Assembly: GCA_030690835.1 (NCBI GenBank)
Contig: JAUYFW010000072.1
Coordinates: 1-32,048 of the forward strand
Length of the DNA stretch: 32,048 nt
From: Sulfurimicrobium sp.
GTDB lineage: Bacteria > Pseudomonadota > Gammaproteobacteria > Burkholderiales > Sulfuricellaceae
Direction of reading: 5' to 3'
Shown: piece by piece, positions 27,294-32,048 of the stretch
How positions within the stretch are numbered: the first letter of the stretch is position 1
How the letters are laid out: every line of letters begins with the position of its first letter
Translations under genes and position numbers: made by a program
Notes under the pieces: generated by a model
The model's input: only the letters and a program-made list of their open reading frames with translations
The model's database searches: none
What the model was told of the DNA's origin: nothing

Positions 27294-27851
27294 TTAAACA
27301 GCCATCAACTCGACCTCTTTGGCCTGCAGCATCTTGTCCACTTCGGCCACGTAGCGGTCGGTCAGCTTCTGTATCTCGTCCTGGCCACGACGGTCATCAT
27401 CCTCGCCAATAGCCTTGTCCTTGAGCATTTTTTCCATTTGACCATTCGCGTCGCGGCGCAGATTGCGTATCGCCACCTTGGCGCCCTCGCCTTCTGTCTT
27501 CACCACCTTGGTCAGTTCCCGGCGGCGCTCTTCCGTCAGCGGCGGCATCGGCACACGGATCATCTCGCCCTGCGTGGCGGGGTTCAAGCCGAGATCGGAA
27601 TCCCGAATCGCGCGCTCGATCGCGCCCACCATTTTCTTTTCCCACGGCTGCACGCCGATGGTGCGCGAATCCACCAGCGTGACGTTGGCCACCTGATTGA
27701 TTGCTGTTGGGCTGCCATAGTAGTCCACCGTCACATGATCCAGAATCCCCGTATGGGCGCGCCCGGTACGCACCTTGGCCAGATCGATTTTGAGCGACTC
27801 AAGCGATTTCTGCATTTTTTGCTCAGCGGTTTTTTTTACGTCTGCGATCAT
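27294..27851 (-). CDS. frr: Ribosome recycling factor
   Basis: A 185-residue factor that, with EF-G, splits post-termination ribosomes. The N-terminal sequence [20 protein letters not shown], the segment [17 protein letters not shown] and the motif [15 protein letters not shown] are family signatures. The C-terminal helix ([24 protein letters not shown]) completes the three-helix bundle. Length is the family standard. AAGGAA lies upstream of the ATG. It is separated from pyrH by a 211-base gap containing an inverted repeat element, which is unusual because these two genes are normally close. Confidence 0.97.
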   Translation of the reverse strand: MIADVKKTAEQKMQKSLESLKIDLAKVRTGRAHTGILDHVTVDYYGSPTAINQVANVTLVDSRTIGVQPWEKKMVGAIERAIRDSDLGLNPATQGEMIRVPMPPLTEERRRELTKVVKTEGEGAKVAIRNLRRDANGQMEKMLKDKAIGEDDDRRGQDEIQKLTDRYVAEVDKMLQAKEVELMAV

Positions 27852-27887
27852 GTTTGTTGTTCCTTAATCCTTGAAACCTCATTTCGA

Positions 27888-28038
27888 CCACGAAACACAC
27901 GAAATACACGAAAAAACCAGTCTATTTGGATTTGTTTATGCCCAGCTTTATCGGGTATTTATCCATTCACCCAACGGGAAATGGATCATTACAAAACATC
28001 TTTTTTGAACTATTTCGTGTTTTTCGTGTTTTTCGTGG
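27888..28038. repeat. Inverted element built of 9-bp tandem units between frr and pyrH
   Basis: The left arm at 27888-27916 is three copies of a nine-base unit close to ACACGAAAN. The right arm at about 28012-28038 is three copies of the complement (TTTCGTGTT, TTTCGTGTT, TTTCGTGGC). The arms are inverted and enclose about 95 bases. Inside is a hairpin, ATCCATT (27961-27967) with AATGGAT (27980-27986). No gene is visible inside. The strict nine-base period and the inverted symmetry suggest a small non-autonomous element or a protein-binding array. Confidence 0.8.
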
Positions 28039-28062
28039 CTCAACAGCGTTTTTAAGGGTTAA

Positions 28063-28779
28063 TCAGCACAATACTTTCGTACCTTCGTCTTCACCCATTA
28101 CCACCCGCTTGAGCGCGCCAGACTTGAAAATACTGAACACCACCAAAGGCATTTTCTGGTCGCGGCAGAGCGCCAGCGCGGTGGCATCCATCACTTTCAG
28201 ATTGCGGATAATGGCCTCGTCGAAGGTCAATTGCTGGTAACGCATGGCATCCGGATTGGTTTTGGGATCATCGGTATAGACACCGTCCACCTTGGTGGCT
28301 TTCAGCACGATTTCCGCGCCGACTTCCATGCCGCGCAGGGCAGCCGCCGTATCCGTGGTAAAGAAAGGGTTACCGGTGCCCGCACCAAAAATGACTACCT
28401 TGCCTTCTTCCAGATAGCGGATGGCCTTGCCGCGAATATAGGGCTCGGCCACCGCCTCGATGGTCAGCGCCGTCTGCACGCGGCTGACCACCCCAATCCG
28501 GCGAAAAGCATCCTGCAAGGCCAGCGCATTCATCACTGTCGCCAGCATCCCCATGTAATCAGCCGTGGCTCTGTCCATGCCTGCTGCGCCAGGCGCAACG
28601 CCACGAAAAATATTACCGCCACCGATCACCACCCCCACCTGCACACCCATGCGCACCACTTCGGCCACTTCGGCCACCATCCCGTCGATCGTATCGCGGT
28701 TGATGCCGTAGCTGTCGTTGCCCATCAGGGCTTCGCCGGAGAGTTTGAGGAGAATGCGTTTATAGGCAGGGGCGGTCAT
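28063..28779 (-). CDS. pyrH: UMP kinase
   Basis: A 238-residue amino-acid-kinase-fold enzyme phosphorylating UMP to UDP. The start is ATG 28779 ([20 protein letters not shown]), with AAGGAG nine bases upstream; the open frame continues into the tsf region without homology. Landmarks are [11 protein letters not shown] at the N-terminus, [34 protein letters not shown] and the uridine-site segment [16 protein letters not shown]. Full length. It follows tsf by 13 bases. Confidence 0.97.
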   Translation of the reverse strand: MTAPAYKRILLKLSGEALMGNDSYGINRDTIDGMVAEVAEVVRMGVQVGVVIGGGNIFRGVAPGAAGMDRATADYMGMLATVMNALALQDAFRRIGVVSRVQTALTIEAVAEPYIRGKAIRYLEEGKVVIFGAGTGNPFFTTDTAAALRGMEVGAEIVLKATKVDGVYTDDPKTNPDAMRYQQLTFDEAIIRNLKVMDATALALCRDQKMPLVVFSIFKSGALKRVVMGEDEGTKVLC

Positions 28780-28792
28780 GGGGTTCTGCTCC

Positions 28793-29671
28793 TTAAACCT
28801 GGGATGCGGCAGCGACTTCAGCGGCGTAATCCACAACCTTCTTCTCGATGCCCTCACCGACGACGTACATGGTGAACGCGCTGACGGAAGCCTTCTTGGA
28901 AATCAACAGCTTCTCGATGGTTTGATCCGGATCCTTGACGAAAGGCTGACCCATCAGGGTCACTTCCGCCAGATACTTGGTGATCCGGCCTTCGACCATC
29001 TTGGCGATGATGTCAGCAGGCTTGCCGCTTTCGGCTGCCTGGGCAGAGAAAATCTTGCGCTCGTTTTCCAGCAGCTCAGTGGATACCTGGTCTTTGGACA
29101 CGCAAATCGGCTTGCTGGCCGCGATATGCATGGCGATATCCTTGCCCAGTTGCTCGTCGCCGCCCGTGCTGTCCACCAGCACGCCGATACGGGTGCCGTG
29201 CAGGTAAGTCGTCAGCTTGCCGGTGGTTTCAGCGCGTACCAGACGGCGTGGAGAGATATTCTCGCCCAGCTTCATGATCAACGCCTGACGGGCTTCTTCC
29301 ACGGTCTGGCCGGATGGCAGCTTGGCGCTGGCCAGCACGTCGAGGTCCTCGATTTTTTGTTCCGTGGCAAGCTGGGCTGCTGCCTTGGCAAAAGCCAGGA
29401 AGTCCTCGTTCTTGGAAACGAAGTCGGTTTCGCAATTGATTTCCACCAGCGCGCCAGTATGACCGTCTGCACTGATAAAGCTGCCTACCACGCCTTCAGC
29501 TGCAATGCGGCTGGCTGCCTTGCTGGCCTTGGCGCCGCTCTTGATGCGCAGCAGTTCTTCCGCCGCCTTCATGTCACCGCTGGTTTCAGTCAGCGCCTTC
29601 TTGCATTCCATCATGCCCAAGCCAGTCAGCTCGCGCAGTTCCTTGACCATTCCTGCGGTAATGTCAGCCAT
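28793..29671 (-). CDS. tsf: Elongation factor Ts
   Basis: A 292-residue guanine-nucleotide exchange factor for EF-Tu. The N-terminal UBA-like region carries [16 protein letters not shown] (residues about 12-27). The [10 protein letters not shown] motif, which contacts EF-Tu, lies near residue 80. The core and C-terminal subdomains are complete. AGGAGT precedes the ATG at 29671. A strong hairpin with T-run lies between rpsB and this gene, so tsf is likely expressed by partial read-through. Confidence 0.97.
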   Translation of the reverse strand: MADITAGMVKELRELTGLGMMECKKALTETSGDMKAAEELLRIKSGAKASKAASRIAAEGVVGSFISADGHTGALVEINCETDFVSKNEDFLAFAKAAAQLATEQKIEDLDVLASAKLPSGQTVEEARQALIMKLGENISPRRLVRAETTGKLTTYLHGTRIGVLVDSTGGDEQLGKDIAMHIAASKPICVSKDQVSTELLENERKIFSAQAAESGKPADIIAKMVEGRITKYLAEVTLMGQPFVKDPDQTIEKLLISKKASVSAFTMYVVGEGIEKKVVDYAAEVAAASQV

Positions 29672-29714
29672 CTTAAAACTCCTGAATATCTATTTTTAAT
29701 CTTTAATAGGTTAT

Positions 29715-29741
29715 AAAAAAAGGGGCTTCCGCCCCTTTTTT
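29715..29741 (-). terminator. Intrinsic terminator/attenuator between rpsB and tsf
   Basis: GGGGC (29722-29726) and GCCCC (29731-29735) form a stem with a TTCC loop. It is flanked by an A7 tract on one side and T6 on the other, so on the minus strand it reads AAAAAAGGGGC-GGAA-GCCCCTTTTTTT. This is a strong intrinsic terminator inside a conserved operon, 10 bases after the rpsB stop. It probably lets part of transcription through, lowering tsf and downstream genes relative to rpsB. Confidence 0.88.
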
Positions 29742-29751
29742 GCGAAAGCAA

Positions 29752-30501
29752 TCAAGCGGCTGAGGCGCTTTCCGATTCGTTTACCTCGACGAATTCTTCA
29801 CCCTTGATGATCTCCGTAATCACCTGGCTGCGACCTTCCAGAATCGCATCGGCCATGCCGCGCGCATACAGGCGAATCGCCTTGCTGGAGTCGTCGTTGC
29901 CTGGAATGATGTAATCCACGCCAGCCGGGGAATTGTTGGTATCGACCACGCCGATCACCGGGATACCCAGTTTGAGCGCTTCAGTAATCGCGCCGCTTTC
30001 GTAACCGACGTCGATCACGAAAATCGCATCTGGCAAGCCAGCCATATCCTTGATACCGCCCAGGCTACGATCCAGCTTGACCATTTCACGCTTGAGACCC
30101 AGCGCTTCCTTCTTGGAAACGCGATCCATGCTGCCGTCTTCCATCATGGCCTCCATGTCCTTGAGACGCTTGATGGATTGCTTGACGGTCTTGAAGTTGG
30201 TCAGCATGCCGCCCAACCAGCGGTAATCGACATAAGGCGCACCGGCGCGGGCTGCTTCTTCCTTGACAATTTCACGTGCCTGACGCTTGGTGCCAACGAA
30301 CAGGACATTGCCCTTGTTGGTCGCCATCTTGCGCACGAACTTGACAGCCTCTTCGTACATGGGAAGAGACTTTTCCAGGTTCACGATATGAATCTTGTTG
30401 CGGTCACCGAAGATGTACTGCGCCATCTTGGGGTTCCAGTAACGAGTCTGGTGGCCGAAATGGACACCAGCTTCCAGCATTTCACGCATGGTAACTGACA
30501 T
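29752..30501 (-). CDS. rpsB: 30S ribosomal protein S2
   Basis: A 249-residue small-subunit ribosomal protein. The N-terminus has the signature [14 protein letters not shown], followed by [16 protein letters not shown]. Further family segments are [32 protein letters not shown], and [12 protein letters not shown] near residue 158. AAAGGAG lies at good spacing upstream of the ATG. It heads the long minus-strand operon and has its own promoter and a leader of about 175 bases. Confidence 0.98.
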   Translation of the reverse strand: MSVTMREMLEAGVHFGHQTRYWNPKMAQYIFGDRNKIHIVNLEKSLPMYEEAVKFVRKMATNKGNVLFVGTKRQAREIVKEEAARAGAPYVDYRWLGGMLTNFKTVKQSIKRLKDMEAMMEDGSMDRVSKKEALGLKREMVKLDRSLGGIKDMAGLPDAIFVIDVGYESGAITEALKLGIPVIGVVDTNNSPAGVDYIIPGNDDSSKAIRLYARGMADAILEGRSQVITEIIKGEEFVEVNESESASAA

Positions 30502-30678
30502 GTTAAAACTCCTTTAAGGGTTAAGCCTCCACCCGTCCACCTGCGACCCCCGACTATCAAGACAGGAGCACCCTTAGCGGGACGGATGTGCGTATTTGCC
30601 GCCTATGGCGACTTAAAATTAACCTGATGCGGCCAGAACCGTGACTCGTCGCCACAGCAACAGACAACATCAAATTGG
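30502..30678 (-). promoter_or_regulatory. Structured 5' leader of rpsB
   Basis: The predicted rpsB transcript has about 175 untranslated bases. Visible pairing options are TAAGGGT (30570-30576 on the minus strand) with ACCCTTA (30515-30521), which directly abuts the ribosome site AAAGGAG, and CCGTCC/GGACGG (30533-30538 with 30580-30585). In enterobacteria the rpsB leader is the site of S2 autoregulation. A similar role here is inference from position and the pairing next to the ribosome site. Confidence 0.45.
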
Positions 30679-30684
30679 GGCGCG

Positions 30685-30714
30685 ATTGTATCATGGACAG
30701 CTGATAATGATCAA
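30685..30714 (-). promoter_or_regulatory. Probable sigma-70 promoter of the rpsB operon
   Basis: On the minus strand TTGATC (30709-30714) and TACAAT (30685-30690) are separated by 18 bases. The -10 box matches five of six consensus bases and the -35 four of six. Transcription would begin near 30678. This suits the strong expression expected for rpsB. The mobile-element scar begins roughly 180 bases upstream. Confidence 0.65.
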
Positions 30715-30720
30715 TTTGTA

Positions 30721-30896
30721 GTGAGTGCAGAGCAAGCGCGCGTCTGCTGGCCCATTTGGCTCTCCAATAGCGGGCGCGATTGGTTATTTGTAATAGTTCA
30801 GATTTGATCTTACACGGAGTGTCGGAAGTCTGGGCCAGAAGGGCATCTACGTGCCAAGAAGAGTCACCCGGGCGGATGGGAAATCAAGTTACTGAC
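30721..30896. other. Spacer with no recognisable gene
   Basis: Between the rpsB promoter and the IS3 remnant nothing convincing is coded. An open frame from 30780 runs into the IS3 C-terminus, but its first 39 codons resemble no protein I recognise. No left inverted end of the IS3 element was found here, so this may be deletion-scar sequence or the original rpsB upstream region. Confidence 0.5.
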
Positions 30897-30986
30897 CGAC
30901 AGCATTCCACCCTCGGTTACAAGTCGCCGACCCGCTTCCTGAACGACTGGATCAGTGCTCAGCATGAGGAAAAACTGGTAGCATGA
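30897..30986 (+). pseudogene. IS3-family transposase (OrfB) C-terminal fragment
   Basis: The last 29 codons of an IS3-type DDE transposase: RQHSTLGYKSPTRFLNDWIS, then AQHEEKLVA and a stop at 30984-30986. The HSTLGYKSP motif is the characteristic end of the IS3 OrfB integrase domain. The DDE catalytic residues and everything upstream are absent, so it is a dead remnant. Confidence 0.8.
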
Positions 30987-31644
30987 AAACCGGCCCTTGG
31001 AAGACTAAAAATAGGGGGAAGCTCAGTTTCAATCCCGCTTGTTTGATGCCCGCCAGCATCTTGGCGCGAAATACTTTCGCCAGCGCTTTGTGGCCGAACA
31101 GGTAACCGCCTTCTTTGTTGCGCCACCGCCGCTGTTTTTTGTCGAATGCGGCCCCCGGCATCACCAGGTGCACGTGCGGGTGGTAATCCAATCGGCGGCT
31201 GTGGGTGTGCAGCACCGTCACCGCGCCGGTGCTGCCGCGCAACTTCCTGTCGTTCTGGCTGAAGGTGTTGACGGTCTCCCACGCGCTGCGGGTGATCAGG
31301 TCGTACATCACGCGCTGATGCTGCCAGGCCAGCGCGCGGAATTGCGCGGGCAAGGTGAAGGTCACCATGAAGTATTTGCCGGGCACCCGCTTTTGCATCT
31401 GCTGGTCTATCCAGTGTTGCGATTCGTGCGCCTGGCAATGCGGACACGATCGGTGCCCGCAGGAATGCGGCAAGAAGCGCTGTTCCTCGCAGCCGTCGCA
31501 GGCGAGTTCCATCTTGGGGCTCATGCTGCTGCGGCATAGCTGGAAGGCGTTTAACGCCGCCCATTGGCTGGGCAGCAGGCGATGGCCCTGTTGCGCGATC
31601 AGCTCGGTCGCATGGGTTGCCACAATGTGCGCCAGCCGGATCAT
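30952..31644 (-). pseudogene. IS91-family HUH transposase, 3'-truncated
   Basis: The start is ATG 31644, overlapping the recombinase stop as ATGA. Residues 1-208 or so are IS91-like: a zinc-ribbon region with C49-x2-C52, C62, C67 and C70 (HSCGHRSCPHC), then the HUH motif HVH at residues 157-159 in YHPHVHLVMPG. After KQAGLKLS (near 31020) the frame continues for about 20 unrelated residues into the IS3 end and stops at 30952. IS91 transposases are about 400 residues, with the catalytic tyrosine downstream of HUH, so the nicking residue is lost and the gene is inactive. The element's terminal sequences are not seen. Confidence 0.88.
30987..31025 (+). mobile_element. Putative right end of the IS3-family remnant
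   Basis: The 39 bases after the transposase stop end in ...CTAAAAATAGGGGGAAGCTCA. Read inward this is TGAGCTTCCCCCTATTTTTAG, the TG-to-CA ended, G/C-run style of IS3-family termini, at the usual distance from orfB. The IS91 transposase reading frame loses its similarity exactly here. The precise boundary (31025) is inferred from that loss. Confidence 0.55.
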
Positions 31645-32048
31645 TTGATCTCGCCCCAGCTGATCTGGATTTGCCCCATCAACTGGTTGATACGTGCGCC
31701 ACTGGAGCGCTGCTGCTGTTCGGTGAGGTGGGTGTAACGGAGGGTGGTGAGGATGGATTGGTGTCCGAGGATTCTTTGCACTTCCAGCAGGTCGACGCCC
31801 GCTTCGATCAGGTGAGTTGCATAGGAATGGCGCAAGCTGTGCGGCGTAATGTGTTTTATAAACCGCACTCGCGGGTGACCTGGCGCAAAGTGGCCTGGAC
31901 GCCGCCGCGATCCAGCGGGGTGGTGGCCAGATGCGCTTTTTTGAGCCCGCACTTCCGGTTGGGGAACAACAACGCGGGGTTGCGGTGGGTCTGCCAGAAA
32001 CGGCGCAGCACCTGCAAGGTGTTCTCCGGCAACGGGACAAAACGGTCG
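31641..32048 (-). pseudogene. Tyrosine recombinase (phage integrase family), frameshifted, partial
   Basis: The gene enters from beyond 32048. One frame encodes [20 protein letters not shown] through RQVTRECGL and meets a stop at 31856-31858. The next frame continues the same domain: [39 protein letters not shown], to GEIK and a stop at 31641-31643. The catalytic H-x2-R, the GH box and the nucleophilic tyrosine are all in the second part. The two parts join if one base is restored near 31860, so a one-base deletion (or sequencing error) splits the gene. Some IS91-family elements carry such a recombinase directly upstream of the transposase. Confidence 0.82.

Noticed and set aside
27888-28038. 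CRISPR-like array from the repeated 9-bp units.
   Set aside because: The units are too short, contiguous without spacers, and inverted in the second arm.
31856-31864. Programmed -1 frameshift in the recombinase gene.
   Set aside because: The change of frame has the right sign, but no X-XXY-YYZ slippery heptamer or obvious stimulatory structure is visible; a simple indel is the better explanation.

Overview
The window looks like a chromosomal segment of a betaproteobacterium, with a Nitrosomonadales-like organism as an informed guess. This rests on the block rpsB-tsf-pyrH-frr-uppS-cdsA-dxr-rseP-bamA-skp-lpxD-fabZ-lpxA, the nadB/rpoE-rseA-rseB-rseC-mucD arrangement, and a high-GC, Gram-negative gene set. 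No rRNA, tRNA or CRISPR array was seen.

Layout. (1) 1-309, minus: the receiver domain of a response regulator that runs off the left edge. (2) 451-4999: a small exported DsrE-like protein, then glycogen synthase glgA facing glycogen/alpha-glucan phosphorylase glgP, the two stop codons 5 bases apart. (3) 5119-9417: oligoribonuclease orn, an M48 membrane metalloprotease, then three small envelope genes (cytochrome c, putative lipoprotein, outer-membrane barrel) closed by a strong terminator, then the ribosome-assembly GTPase rsgA. (4) 9407-12052, minus: a P-type cation ATPase whose membrane motifs resemble the Na+/K+-ATPase (P2C) group more than SERCA pumps. (5) 12127-16059, minus: the envelope-stress operon rpoE-rseA-rseB-rseC-mucD, with tight translational overlaps. 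(6) 16243-17829, plus: nadB, divergent from rpoE. (7) 17852-30501, minus: the long translation/isoprenoid/outer-membrane block from rpsB down to lpxA. (8) 30502-32048: the rpsB promoter and leader, then a scar of nested mobile elements. That scar holds the 3' end of an IS3-family element inside a truncated IS91-family transposase, which is coupled to a frameshifted tyrosine recombinase.

How the genes work together. Regions 5 to 7 put most of the sigma-E circuit into about 12 kb. They hold the sigma factor, its anti-sigma factor and regulators, the intramembrane protease RseP, and typical sigma-E-controlled envelope functions (MucD, Skp, BamA, LpxD, FabZ, LpxA). Two expected neighbours are absent: lpxB/rnhB after lpxA, and lepA after mucD. 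The present order therefore appears to come from rearrangement. Short palindromic and purine/pyrimidine-rich intergenic repeats recur at several junctions: orn/glgP, nadB/lpxA, dxr/rseP and frr/uppS. A separate inverted element built of 9-bp tandem units lies between frr and pyrH.

No clearly new defence or biosynthetic system was found. The observations most worth following are the repeat families, the mobile-element scar next to the rpsB promoter, the P2C-like ATPase, and the small three-gene envelope cluster.
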